Assembly: GCA_903911925.1 (NCBI GenBank)
Contig: CAIWFH010000003.1
Span: 1-48,639, forward strand
DNA: 48,639 nucleotides
From: an uncultured Acidobacteriaceae bacterium
Lineage (GTDB): Bacteria; Acidobacteriota; Terriglobia; Terriglobales; Acidobacteriaceae
Reading direction: 5' to 3'
Made by a program: the position numbers and the translations under genes. Below are positions 7,970 through 16,747 of the stretch, piece by piece. The stretch's first letter is position 1. The number at the start of each line of letters is the position of its first letter. The notes under the pieces are model-generated. The model saw only the letters and a list, made by a program, of their open reading frames with translations. It was not told where the DNA came from and did not search any database.

Positions 7970-9505
7970 ATGCCTACGTTTGCCGCTATCGATATCGGAT
8001 CCAATTCCTGCCGTTTGAAGATTGCCAAAGTGGTTGCCCACCAGCTCAAGACGTTGGTGCAGGACCGCGAGGTGACGCGGCTCGGCGCGAGCGTTTTTGA
8101 ATCCGGTTTGATTTCGCCAGAGGCCATGGCGGCCACGCTGCGCGCTCTCAAGCGGTTTCAGCGCCAGGTGCAGGAGCACGGGGTTGATCAGATTCGCGTG
8201 GTGGCCACGGCGGCCATGCGCGACGCCCGCAACGCGCCCGCTTTCCAAGCCTGGGTGAAGGCTGAGACCGGCTGGAACATGGAAACCATCTCCGGCCTTG
8301 AAGAGGGACGGCTCATTCATCTCGGCGTCAGCGGGGCCGAGCCGGGCGCCGCTGGCCGCGTGGTGCTGGTGGACCTGGGCGGCGGAAGCTGCGAAATCAC
8401 GCTCTCTGAACGCAAGCGCATCAAGGAAACCGTGAGCCTGCCGCTGGGTGCGGTGCGGCTGACAGAGGAGTTTATCTCCGCCGATCCCGCGCCTGCCGAG
8501 GGGCTGGCGCAGATGCGGCACTTTATCAGTCGCGAACTGCGCCGTGCGCACCGCAAAATCAAGCCGGAGGGCGTTTCGCTGGTGATTGCCACCTCCGGCA
8601 CGGCCGCGGCGCTCCGTGATGCGGTGGCGAACAGCAAGTCAGCCGGTCAGCGGCCAGGCAAACCGGCGGGAATTACGCCCACACGCGAATTGCGCAAGCT
8701 GGCCACGAAGCTGGCCAAGATGACGCTGGCCGAGCGCGAGGCGGTACCCGGCATCGGTCCGCGGCGGGCAGAGATTATTGTTGCCGGAGCTGCCGTTTTT
8801 GCCGAACTGTTTGAGAGCTTCGAGCTGCCGGGCTTCCGCTACTCGCCGCTGGGGCTGAGCGATGGCATCCTGGCGCAGATGCTGGCCGCACAGGATGCGC
8901 GGGCCACGGTGCATCGCGAGTTCGAGCAGCAGCGCTGGGAGAGCGTGCTGGCCACGGCTCGCCGCTACGGTGCCGACCCGCGGCACGATGAGCCGGTGCG
9001 CGCCCATGCCGCGCAGCTATTCGCGCAACTCAAAAAGCTGCACCAGTTGCCCGTGGAGTACGAGAGCTGGCTGGCTGCGGCCGCCATGCTGCGCGACGTG
9101 GGAAAGTTCATCAACCACCAGGGCCACCACCGGCACACGCAATACGTGATTTCGAGTTCGGAAATTTACGGCTACACCCAGTTGCAGCGGACCATTGTTT
9201 CGGCCATTGCGCGCTACCTGGGCAAGAGCCGCCCGCAGCCCAATGACCGCGCGTTGCGCAACATTCCCGCCGATCAACACAAGAACGTGCAGCAGGCCGT
9301 GGTGCTGCTGCGGCTGGCCGTGGCGCTGAACCAGGACCGGGCTAGCGACGTGTTGCGCGTGGCGGCGAAGGTTTATCCGAAGCGTGTCCATCTTGAAGTG
9401 GAGCCGGGACGGACGGGAGCCGAGCTGGAATTGTGGTCGCTGCGCAAAGAGGCGGCTTACTTCCGCGAGGTCTTTGGGCGCGAGCTCTTCTGCACGCTCA
9501 AATAG
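7970..9505 (+). CDS. ppx: Ppx/GppA family phosphatase with C-terminal HD domain
   Basis: Exopolyphosphatase / guanosine pentaphosphate phosphatase family, 511 aa. Starting at the ATG at 7970 gives MPTFAAIDIGSNSCRL, the first phosphate-binding motif. The actin-like fold continues with RVVATAAMRDARNA, ISGLEEGRLIHLGV and the second phosphate motif VDLGGGSCEITL. The C-terminal half holds an HD-type helical domain (MLRDVGKFINHQGHHRHTQY). In the family this hydrolyses terminal phosphates of polyphosphate or converts pppGpp to ppGpp. It is divergent from the glycosyltransferase operon (122-base gap). The 3' end overlaps the converging sixA gene by 49 bases, which is unusual and may couple the two by antisense transcription. 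Which substrate is preferred cannot be told from sequence. Confidence 0.93.
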   Translation: MPTFAAIDIGSNSCRLKIAKVVAHQLKTLVQDREVTRLGASVFESGLISPEAMAATLRALKRFQRQVQEHGVDQIRVVATAAMRDARNAPAFQAWVKAETGWNMETISGLEEGRLIHLGVSGAEPGAAGRVVLVDLGGGSCEITLSERKRIKETVSLPLGAVRLTEEFISADPAPAEGLAQMRHFISRELRRAHRKIKPEGVSLVIATSGTAAALRDAVANSKSAGQRPGKPAGITPTRELRKLATKLAKMTLAEREAVPGIGPRRAEIIVAGAAVFAELFESFELPGFRYSPLGLSDGILAQMLAAQDARATVHREFEQQRWESVLATARRYGADPRHDEPVRAHAAQLFAQLKKLHQLPVEYESWLAAAAMLRDVGKFINHQGHHRHTQYVISSSEIYGYTQLQRTIVSAIARYLGKSRPQPNDRALRNIPADQHKNVQQAVVLLRLAVALNQDRASDVLRVAAKVYPKRVHLEVEPGRTGAELELWSLRKEAAYFREVFGRELFCTLK

Positions 9506-9984
9506 ATGGCGCGGGCTGAACGCGGGTCAATAAGCCAGTGCAGCCGGGGCGGATGGCTGTCGAAGTCGACGCGGGCCACCGAGCCCTTGCGCATGCGAAT
9601 GCTGGCTCCGCCGTTGCCGGTAACCAGTCGGCCGAGGAACTGGAAAAGCGCAGGATTGTGGCCTACCGCCAGCACGCCTTCGCGGTCGGCATACTCGGCC
9701 AGCATCTGCTGAAAATCGCCGTAATCTCCGCCGGGCGCAAGCGCGGGGTTTATCTCCACGTTGCCCTCAAAGCCCAACTCGGTGCCCACAAACTGCGCGG
9801 TCTGGGTGGCGCGCTTCAGCGGGCTTGAGACGATTACGTCAATCTGCACTTTGAGGGCGCCGAGCAAACGGGCCATCAGCATGCACTGGTCCTTTCCCTC
9901 TTTAATGAGGGAGCGTTTGGCGTCCAGCTTGGGGTTCTCGCGGGGGAGACCTGCGTTGGCGTGCCGCATTAGATACAAATTCAT
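9457..9984 (-). CDS. sixA: Phosphohistidine phosphatase SixA (histidine phosphatase superfamily)
   Basis: Phosphatase of 175 aa that removes phosphate from phosphohistidine (ArcB HPt or PTS NPr in E. coli). The start at 9984 gives MNLYLMRHANAG, the RHG-type catalytic motif at the very N-terminus, as usual for SixA. Further motifs: SSPLKRATQTAQFV with the second conserved Arg and EGVLAVGHNPALF with the second catalytic His. The end (YLSVQKSSRPKTSRK) lies within the 3' end of ppx on the other strand. Pairing of SixA with Ppx suggests a shared role in phosphate or phosphotransfer balance; that is inference. Confidence 0.9.
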   Translation of the reverse strand: MNLYLMRHANAGLPRENPKLDAKRSLIKEGKDQCMLMARLLGALKVQIDVIVSSPLKRATQTAQFVGTELGFEGNVEINPALAPGGDYGDFQQMLAEYADREGVLAVGHNPALFQFLGRLVTGNGGASIRMRKGSVARVDFDSHPPRLHWLIDPRSARAIYLSVQKSSRPKTSRK

Positions 9985-10039
9985 GGTGCCGGCTCGGGCG
10001 AACCTCAGCTGAAGGGGGGTCCGCCAGCTTTCTTGAGGT

Positions 10040-10068
10040 TCGATATTAACACGTTTGTAACAAGTCAA
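10040..10068 (-). promoter_or_regulatory. Probable sigma-70 promoter of sixA
   Basis: On the minus strand TTGACT (10068-10063), a 17-base spacer and TATCGA (10045-10040), about 56 bases ahead of the sixA start codon. The surrounding divergent gap (9985-10316, 332 bases) must also hold the promoter of the glycoside hydrolase. I see no other structure in it than the binding site GAGCAGGAG in front of 10317. Confidence 0.5.
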
Positions 10069-10316
10069 GGCAAGGCCTGGCACGGACAGGCGTGCTGAAG
10101 CCGGCACATACGTTCAAGGCAAATGGCGAGCCTTTTGGCCGGGTTTGGGCCGTCCCGTCTCTTACAAGGCCCCGAGAACGGGTCAACCTAAGAAGCGTTC
10201 CCATGCTGCATGGCTCATGAAATAGAATCGGCGGAACCGAAAATTCCGCTTCAAATCCAGGCTGTACGGGCTGCGGCGCGAGTGCGCGGACCCGGCAATG
10301 AGCAGGAGAAAGACCT

Positions 10317-13300
10317 ATGCGGCGTAGATTCATCCGTACATCCTTGTGGGCGGGGATTTTTGCCCTTGCACTGGGCCCGGCGGTTTTGACGGCCCGAAAC
10401 CGGACCGAGGTCGATCTCGGCAGCGCGGGCTGGAAGGTCTGGCTGGACGAAACCGCCCCATGGAAAGACGACAAACTCTACCTGCCCGCCGAGGTGGATG
10501 TAGCGAAGATGCCAATAAACGCGCCCACCGGCGGATGGGACCAGCTTTACAGCCGCCCAGGTGCCGCGTACAGCCTTCCCCTGGTTGTCGAAGAGATTTT
10601 CGCCAAGGGCAAGAGCACATGGACCTATCACGGAGCGAGCTGGTTTTCTTCGACCTTCGATGTGCCGACTGGATGGCAAAAGAAGGTGGTTCGCCTCGAA
10701 GTCCAGAAGGCGAACTCGCGCGTGGAAATCTATATCAACGAAAAGCTCGCCGGCTACGACCTGGTGGCCGGCACCCCGTTCACTTCAGACATTTCGCGCT
10801 TCCTCGTTCCGGGCGCGAAAAACCGAATTGCCTTCCGCATCACCAATCCCGGCGGGCAGCGCGGCTGGAGCGACTTTCCGCTGATCGAATGGGGCAAGTA
10901 CAAGATGCTGCCGCACCACGATTTCAGCGGCATCGGCGGCACTGTGAAGCTTTATGTCACCGACCCTCTTTATATAGAGGATGTCTTCGTCAAGAATCTG
11001 CTGCCGGCTAACGGGAATCATATTCAGGTTGAAGCCACAATTAGAAATTCGAATGGACAAGCGGGACAGGCCAGGCTGGCAATCAAGATCGTTTCTGAGA
11101 AAACCGGCGAAATGTATTCCAGAGAGTTCACCGAAGAGATTGTGGCGGGCCCGCGGCAGACGGTGACGAAGGAGTTCAGCGTCCCGAAGGCTGTGGTTTG
11201 GGACGTGCGCCATCCGAATCTATACAAGTGCGTGGTCACGCTGGAGACAGCGGGCTCGGCTGACAGCTACGAGCAGACATTCGGCTTCAGAGTCTTCGAG
11301 GCCAAGGCGAACGCCTCGGGCGAACAGAACTACTACCTGAATGGGAAGCGCATCCGGCTGCGCTCGGCCATCGATTGGGGTTACTACGCCTATCGCGGCT
11401 ACTACGCTACGCCGGAACTTGCCATGCGGAGCGTGCAATCGGCCCTCTCAATAGGCCAGAACATGATCAGCCAGCACCGCAACATCGGCGATCCGCAGTT
11501 GATCAAGGCGGCCGACGAAGATGGCCTGCTCATCTACGAAGAGCCCGGCGGATTTGACGACTCCATTCTCGATCACGTTGCAGATGAAAAGGACTCTCAC
11601 CTCATCGCGACATTCGAAGGTCAGCTCATTGCCGAGAAGTGCCGCCGCATGGTGATGCGCGACCGAAGCCATCCGGCGGTGATCATCTTCAACCTGGCCA
11701 ACGAGCGCAACAGTTGGGACATGATCCACCGCAAGGTGATGACGGCGATGCACGAACTCGACGATTCGAAGATGATCGTCAATCAGTCCGGCGGTGTCCC
11801 CGGCGGGCCGTCGGGCGACATTCCGCACATGCGGCCTTACGAGCACATGATCCGCGCCGACTACATGGACGATCACACCGTCGGCGCCGAAGGACGGTTT
11901 CAGGAAATCGACTTCGGCTCGCACCGCTCCGCCGTAGACCGCATGAATGGCGGCATCGTGGGAGACATCGATCCGCAAAAACGAGACCACATCGTGCACT
12001 GGGGCGAAGTGCGCTGCTTTGCCGCGCCCGACAACTGGTACAAGGCCGCACAGGAGGCTGCCGCGCTGCCTGCGGGACGCAGCGGATATGATCGCAACAC
12101 CTTCGAGCCGCTCGCGACCAAAATTGCCGACTACTTCAAGCTCAACCGCCTGTCCGAGACGGGAAGCCACGTGATTCGCGGGCCGGAAGACGTGACTCTG
12201 CAGGCGGGGCGCGGCACCATGTACACCGATGGGCGCATCTCGCAGATCATTCTGTCGAACGACGCCGAGTCGGGCTTTGCCATCAATGCATGGAGCGGCG
12301 GCAGTTTTCCGCTGCCCGCAGACCACCTTCCGTGGCTCGAGTGGTATTCGGGAATCGTTGATGAAGCGCGCAACCTGAAAGGTCCCGCAAACGACTATGC
12401 CTGGTGGACTCGCCCGCTGCAGGTGGCCATCTTCCGGCATAACGGAAAATACTTCAAACCGGGCGACCGCATCAGTTTCGACGTGTACCTGATCAACGAG
12501 GGCCAGCTTGGGGCCGGCGAATACATGCTCAGCCTGCGGGTAAAGGATGGTCTCAGTCATGAGACCTCGGTAAAGATCGACACGCTTTTCATGGTCAGAG
12601 GTGGAGATACGTATGCGCAGTTAATCGCGAGCGATGTTGCGATTACCGCGGACGCGGGTTGGCATGCGGGATATCTTGCCGTCACCGCGCAGGTATTCGG
12701 CCAGGGAGAAGCGGTTGCCGATGGCGCGGAGCAAGTGCTGCTGCAAAACCGCCCGTCGTATGCAAAGGATCTGGCGGCGCTGAAGGGAGCGGTGGTGGGA
12801 TGGTCAGCGGCGCGGCAGGCTCTCAGCGATGCCGGGCAAAAGCCGGGCGAGTTGAAAAACACCGGGGGAAAACTGGACTACATTGTCGCCGGCGATGTGC
12901 CGGGCGAGACGGAATTGACGGCGATGCTGAAAAAGGTTGAGTCGGGGACAAAGCTGGTTGTAAAGTTCAACCCGGCATGGGCCGACGCGCTTTACGCGCG
13001 CGGCCTCTTGAAAGAAAAAGTCACCGAGTGGGGTGGCGAGCAGAGCAGCGGATGGATGGGCAACGGTTGGGGCTACATCGACGCGCTTCTCGGCGACCAG
13101 GCATTGCCTAGCAAGACAACAATCGGCACGCGCTCATGGGAGGTGCCCAGCGATCCGGTCGGCTTTGGGCCTTTTGTCGCCAACGGAAAGCAGACGGCCT
13201 ACGGAGCCTACTTCGCGCGTCCCGACAAACTGCTCGTTCTGATCGGTGAAATTGAATACGGCAAAGGAAAGATCGTTCTCTCGCCCGGCTACGCGGTGGA

Positions 13301-13352
13301 TGAGAACCAGGCGTTCAACGATCTTCTCTTCTACAACATGATTCTGAAATGA
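10317..13352 (+). CDS. Exported family-2 glycoside hydrolase (beta-galactosidase/glucuronidase-like)
   Basis: Secreted polysaccharide-degrading enzyme of 1011 aa. A signal peptide lies at residues 1-26 (three Arg, then LWAGIFALALGPAVLTA). GH2 layout: jelly-roll sugar-binding domain to about 225 (KLAGYDLVAGTPFTSDIS, GIGGTVKLYV), Ig-like sandwich to about 335, then a TIM barrel beginning LNGKRIRLRSAIDW. The acid/base is very probably Glu463 in FNLANERNSW; Glu564 in HWGEVRC is a candidate nucleophile. A further sandwich domain (FKPGDRISFDVYLINEGQLG) and a C-terminal alpha/beta domain (LDYIVAGDVPGETELTAMLK, ending with YGKGKIVLSPGY) resemble the glutamine-amidotransferase-like trimerisation domains of other glycosidases. 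GAGCAGGAG precedes the ATG. It stands alone, with no sugar transporter or TonB receptor beside it. Exact substrate unknown. Confidence 0.85.
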   Translation: MRRRFIRTSLWAGIFALALGPAVLTARNRTEVDLGSAGWKVWLDETAPWKDDKLYLPAEVDVAKMPINAPTGGWDQLYSRPGAAYSLPLVVEEIFAKGKSTWTYHGASWFSSTFDVPTGWQKKVVRLEVQKANSRVEIYINEKLAGYDLVAGTPFTSDISRFLVPGAKNRIAFRITNPGGQRGWSDFPLIEWGKYKMLPHHDFSGIGGTVKLYVTDPLYIEDVFVKNLLPANGNHIQVEATIRNSNGQAGQARLAIKIVSEKTGEMYSREFTEEIVAGPRQTVTKEFSVPKAVVWDVRHPNLYKCVVTLETAGSADSYEQTFGFRVFEAKANASGEQNYYLNGKRIRLRSAIDWGYYAYRGYYATPELAMRSVQSALSIGQNMISQHRNIGDPQLIKAADEDGLLIYEEPGGFDDSILDHVADEKDSHLIATFEGQLIAEKCRRMVMRDRSHPAVIIFNLANERNSWDMIHRKVMTAMHELDDSKMIVNQSGGVPGGPSGDIPHMRPYEHMIRADYMDDHTVGAEGRFQEIDFGSHRSAVDRMNGGIVGDIDPQKRDHIVHWGEVRCFAAPDNWYKAAQEAAALPAGRSGYDRNTFEPLATKIADYFKLNRLSETGSHVIRGPEDVTLQAGRGTMYTDGRISQIILSNDAESGFAINAWSGGSFPLPADHLPWLEWYSGIVDEARNLKGPANDYAWWTRPLQVAIFRHNGKYFKPGDRISFDVYLINEGQLGAGEYMLSLRVKDGLSHETSVKIDTLFMVRGGDTYAQLIASDVAITADAGWHAGYLAVTAQVFGQGEAVADGAEQVLLQNRPSYAKDLAALKGAVVGWSAARQALSDAGQKPGELKNTGGKLDYIVAGDVPGETELTAMLKKVESGTKLVVKFNPAWADALYARGLLKEKVTEWGGEQSSGWMGNGWGYIDALLGDQALPSKTTIGTRSWEVPSDPVGFGPFVANGKQTAYGAYFARPDKLLVLIGEIEYGKGKIVLSPGYAVDENQAFNDLLFYNMILK

Positions 13353-13373
13353 TTGATCGCGTGGAGGGAAAAG

Positions 13374-13395
13374 GCGCGGGCGGGGACGCCCGCGC
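13374..13395. repeat. GC-rich palindrome (possible bidirectional terminator)
   Basis: Perfect 9-bp arms GCGCGGGCG and CGCCCGCGC around GGGA, in the 79-base gap between the convergent glycoside hydrolase and URO-D-type genes. The following bases (GCTACTGCCGGCC...GCGCTACT) suggest a degenerate tandem of the same motif. Confidence 0.55.
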
Positions 13396-13431
13396 TACTG
13401 CCGGCCGGGAGGCCAGCGCTACTCTCAAAAG

Positions 13432-14460
13432 CTAATACGCGCCGTACCTCTTCGCCGCCTCAACCAACGCGTGGATATTGTCGGCGGGCACCTGCGGCCC
13501 GAGCGCGCATCCAGGCCCTAGAATGAATCCGCTGTCCGGCTTCCACAGTTCAATCAATTCCCTGCACGCCGCGTCAATCTCGTCCGGTTTTCCAAACGCC
13601 ATCAGCCCCGTATCAATCGCGCCCAGCAAGCAGGTCTTGTGCCGCGCCGCGTCCTTGATCTTGCGCGCGTCCGTCTTGTGGTCCACCTCAAGAACCTGTG
13701 CGCCCGTCGCCACAAAGTCTTCGACAATCTTGTCGGTCTTGCCGCAGATGTGGTTGTGCAGGATAATGCCGTGCTGCTTCAACTCGTCCGCCATCTTCTT
13801 TTCCTGCGGCCACGCATACTTCTTGTAGTGCCGGGGCGACATCAGGTCCGGGCCGCCAATCGGTTCGCCGATGGACGTGGAATGCCCGCCGCACTCAATC
13901 AGCGCCTGCGCGTAGCGCGTGCCAACGCGGCGCGCGTAATCAAGCAGCGCGTGAATCCCGGCCTCCTCTTCTCCGGTGGCGATGTCCATCATCAGCGCGT
14001 CCATGCCGCGAAGCTGCGCGGCCAGGTCCATCGGCCCCTGGTCGGCGCGCGCGCAAATCCACGCCCGCCCGCCCAGTTCCTTCGCCAAAATCCGCGTGGC
14101 CTTCAGAATTTCGCACATCGGGAAGGCCTTGTACGGATCGGGCACCTCAAGATCGGCAACCTCGGCCAGCGAAACGATCAGCGGCTTCTCGGCAACCGGC
14201 GCGGAGTCCTCCTGATAGATGACGTGCATGCCGCAGGCCTGCGCGTTGCAGGCGGTGCCGTTCTCAAGCAAGATCATGTCGTGGCCGAATTCGCGCCAGG
14301 CTTTCAGCATGGCCTCAGCCAGTAATTCCCCGCTCTGGAAGACCTGACTCATGGGCAGGCCGGTGGCGAAGGCGGCGGTCTGAAAGTTGTGCAGGTCTAC
14401 GGGAACCCGGTCCGGAGTCTTGAGACGGATTGCGGCATCTACGCGTTCGAGCGAGTTCAT
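13432..14460 (-). CDS. URO-D/MtaA-family protein (uroporphyrinogen decarboxylase-like methyltransferase)
   Basis: TIM-barrel protein of 342 aa in the uroporphyrinogen decarboxylase superfamily. The start at 14460 gives MNSLERVDAAIRLKTPDRVP, typical of the MtaA/CmuA-like branch (compare RxxxAxxxxxPDRVPV) rather than of true HemE. HNHICGKTD and FILGPGCALGPQVP provide a His-x-Cys and a distal Cys, matching the zinc-binding HxC...C pattern of corrinoid methyltransferases. The family transfers methyl groups between corrinoid proteins and thiols such as coenzyme M, or acts on unknown substrates. No corrinoid protein or activating protein is adjacent, so the substrate remains open. It converges on the glycoside hydrolase gene. 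It is not the haem-pathway enzyme, judged from the N-terminus and the zinc-type motif. Confidence 0.8.
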   Translation of the reverse strand: MNSLERVDAAIRLKTPDRVPVDLHNFQTAAFATGLPMSQVFQSGELLAEAMLKAWREFGHDMILLENGTACNAQACGMHVIYQEDSAPVAEKPLIVSLAEVADLEVPDPYKAFPMCEILKATRILAKELGGRAWICARADQGPMDLAAQLRGMDALMMDIATGEEEAGIHALLDYARRVGTRYAQALIECGGHSTSIGEPIGGPDLMSPRHYKKYAWPQEKKMADELKQHGIILHNHICGKTDKIVEDFVATGAQVLEVDHKTDARKIKDAARHKTCLLGAIDTGLMAFGKPDEIDAACRELIELWKPDSGFILGPGCALGPQVPADNIHALVEAAKRYGAY

Positions 14461-14627
14461 TGGCTTGCCTCTCAAAAACGAATTTCGCCCAATTGTACTG
14501 TGACCGGTCAGGACTTGGCGCGGGCGCTCGCCTGCTGCGAAACGGTCTCCCGCGGGCTTGCTGACGCGCAGGCCGGCGGCCCCGCTCAACACCCCGCCCG
14601 CCTCCGCGATACACTTGAATCTGACCT

Positions 14628-16022
14628 ATGTTTGAGACCCTTACAGAAAAACTCCAGCGCGCCTTCAAGAGCCTTCGCGGCCAGGGCACGCTCACAGAAG
14701 AGAACATCGCCGATGCCCTGGCCACCATCCGCGTGGCCCTGCTTGAGGCTGACGTCAACCTCAACGTGGCCAACGACCTGATTGAGCACATCCGCGTCAA
14801 GGCCATCGGAACCGAAGTTCTTACCGCGCTCTCGCCCTCCGAGCAGGTTATCAAGATCGTCCGCGACGAGTTGATGACCCTGCTGGGCAAAGACACGGCG
14901 CGCTTCAAATTCGCCTCGCAGCCGCCAACCGTGATCTTGATGGCCGGGTTGCAGGGCAGCGGCAAAACCACCACCGCCGGCAAGCTGGCAGCGTGGCTCA
15001 AAAAAGGCGGGCACCGGCCGATGCTGGTCTCGGTTGACGTTTACCGTCCCGCGGCGCGCGAGCAGTTGAAAGTGGTGGCCAAGTCCATTGAGGCCAAGCT
15101 GTATGAAGGCGACGAGAAGGGTGAGAAGGCCGGTTCGGCACTAGTGGAGCGCCTGGCAGCAGAGGCCCGCCGCGAGGCGCGCAACACCGGCTGCGACACG
15201 CTGATTGTCGACACCGCCGGCCGCCTGCATATCGACGAAGATTTAATGGGCGAGATGGAGCGGCTGAAGAAGCTACTCAACCCCAGCGAGATTCTCTTCA
15301 TCGCCGACGCCATGACCGGCCAGGACGCCGTCAACTCCGCCGCCGACTTCCATAAGCGCCTCGGCCTCACTGGCGTGGTCCTCACCAAGATGGACGGCGA
15401 CGCACGCGGCGGCGCGGCGCTCTCCATTCGCCACGTGACCGGTCAGCCCATCAAGTTCCTCGGCACCGGGGAAAAGCCGGACGCCTTCGAGCCCTTTCAT
15501 CCGGACCGCATTGTAGGCCGCATCCTGGGCATGGGCGACATGATGTCGCTCATCGAGAAGGTCGACTCCACTCTCGACCGCAAGAAATCCGAGGAGTTCG
15601 CCAAGAAGGCGCTGCTCGGCGACGGCTTCTCTCTCGAAGATTTCCGCGACCAGTTGCGGCAGATCAAGAAGATGGGCTCTATGGAGAGCATCCTCAAGAT
15701 GATGCCTTCCGTAGGCCCCTTTGCCGGCTTGCAGCAGGCGTCGAAAAACGTGGACGAGAAGCAGTTCACGCGGCTTGAAGCCATCATCAACTCCATGACT
15801 CCCAAGGAGCGCCGCAACCACGAGATTATTTCCGGTACGCGCCGCAAGCGCATCGCTGCCGGCAGCGGGACCGAGGTGCAGGACGTAAACAACCTGCTCC
15901 GCCAGTACGCCCAGATGGCCAAGATGTTCAAGCAGATGGGCAAGGGCGGCATGGCCGCAAAAATGATGCGCGGCGGCCTGGGCGGCATGGGGCTGGGCGG
16001 CAAGCAGAAGTTTGGGCGGTAA
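14628..16022 (+). CDS. ffh: Signal recognition particle protein Ffh (SRP54)
   Basis: GTPase that binds signal sequences on nascent membrane proteins and, with 4.5S RNA and FtsY, docks ribosomes at the Sec translocon. 464 aa. Helical N domain (residues 1-90), P-loop GLQGSGKTTTAGK at 108-120, then DTAGR, TKMDGDARGG and the G-domain end (FEPFHPDRIVGRILGMGD). The methionine-rich M domain has the RNA-binding RRKRIAAGSG segment and the tail MAAKMMRGGLGGMGLGG. Length and domains are those of a normal Ffh. The 167-base gap before it holds no visible gene; I see no 4.5S RNA there. The next gene begins 10 bases downstream and may be co-transcribed. Confidence 0.97.
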   Translation: MFETLTEKLQRAFKSLRGQGTLTEENIADALATIRVALLEADVNLNVANDLIEHIRVKAIGTEVLTALSPSEQVIKIVRDELMTLLGKDTARFKFASQPPTVILMAGLQGSGKTTTAGKLAAWLKKGGHRPMLVSVDVYRPAAREQLKVVAKSIEAKLYEGDEKGEKAGSALVERLAAEARREARNTGCDTLIVDTAGRLHIDEDLMGEMERLKKLLNPSEILFIADAMTGQDAVNSAADFHKRLGLTGVVLTKMDGDARGGAALSIRHVTGQPIKFLGTGEKPDAFEPFHPDRIVGRILGMGDMMSLIEKVDSTLDRKKSEEFAKKALLGDGFSLEDFRDQLRQIKKMGSMESILKMMPSVGPFAGLQQASKNVDEKQFTRLEAIINSMTPKERRNHEIISGTRRKRIAAGSGTEVQDVNNLLRQYAQMAKMFKQMGKGGMAAKMMRGGLGGMGLGGKQKFGR

Positions 16023-16031
16023 GGCTCAGCC

Positions 16032-16682
16032 ATGACCGGCTTACAGGACCAACTCGACCAGATGACCGCCAACACGCGGCAACTGGTGCAGCCTGAGCGC
16101 CTGGCTGTCGGTGAACACGCAATCTCCGAGCTGTTCGCAACAGGCATTGAAGAGGGCATTTTGCCGGTCGGCGCCATGGCTCCTGAGTTCGTCCTCAACG
16201 ACGCTACCGGCCGGCCTATCCGCTCGCAGGACATGCTGGCCCTCGGGCCCCTGGTTATCAAGTTCTTTCGCGGCCGCTGGTGCTCTTACTGCGCAACGGA
16301 ACTCGAAGTCTGGCGCGACCTCTACGGCACGCTACGCGAACGCGGGGCACTGATGGTGGCTATCAGCCCGCAGCTTGAGCGGCAAAACGACTTCATGGCC
16401 AGCCAGCATGGCCTTCCGTTTCCAGTCTTGGCCGACCCCGGCTGCGCGCTGGCCGAGAAGTTCGGCCTGGCATACACCGTGCCCGAATATATGCGCAGCT
16501 ATTACCTCTCCATCCTGGTCAATATCCCCTACATCAATGGCGAGCCAAGCTGGCGTCTTCCCTTGCCCGCCACCTATGTCATAAGTCGCGAGGGGCGAGT
16601 AGCATTCGCAGAAGCGCATGCCGATTTTCGCGTGCGGCCCGAACCGGAAGAAGCCCTGGCCGCCGCCATCAGCAAGAGTTGA
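16032..16682 (+). CDS. AhpC/TSA-type redoxin (peroxiredoxin-like)
   Basis: Thioredoxin-fold protein of 216 aa. The peroxiredoxin-like core starts near residue 45 (GAMAPEFVLNDATGRPI), followed by VIKFFRGRWCSYCATELE. The active site reads WCSYC, so the peroxidatic Cys is followed by a second Cys three residues on, a CxxC arrangement seen in peroxiredoxin-like and Dyx/Prx-like-2 proteins rather than in canonical AhpC (PxxxTxxC). VAISPQLERQNDFM and FPVLADPGCALAEKFG are typical further landmarks. No signal peptide. It probably reduces hydroperoxides in the cytoplasm. It lies 10 bases behind ffh and converges on the YeiH gene. Confidence 0.85.
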   Translation: MTGLQDQLDQMTANTRQLVQPERLAVGEHAISELFATGIEEGILPVGAMAPEFVLNDATGRPIRSQDMLALGPLVIKFFRGRWCSYCATELEVWRDLYGTLRERGALMVAISPQLERQNDFMASQHGLPFPVLADPGCALAEKFGLAYTVPEYMRSYYLSILVNIPYINGEPSWRLPLPATYVISREGRVAFAEAHADFRVRPEPEEALAAAISKS

Positions 16683-16747
16683 CAGGGCTGGAGTCCCCGG
16701 TACCCCGCTTGACTGGAGAATCAGGAGCCGGCTTGCGCAGTACTCGG

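Noticed and set aside
7849..8151. N-terminal extension of the ArnT-like protein
   Set aside because: Would overlap the start of ppx; hydrophilic, not family-like; the start at 7848 fits the transferase.
14461..14627. 4.5S RNA ahead of ffh
   Set aside because: No GGAA-tetraloop hairpin with the conserved SRP motif recognised in this gap.
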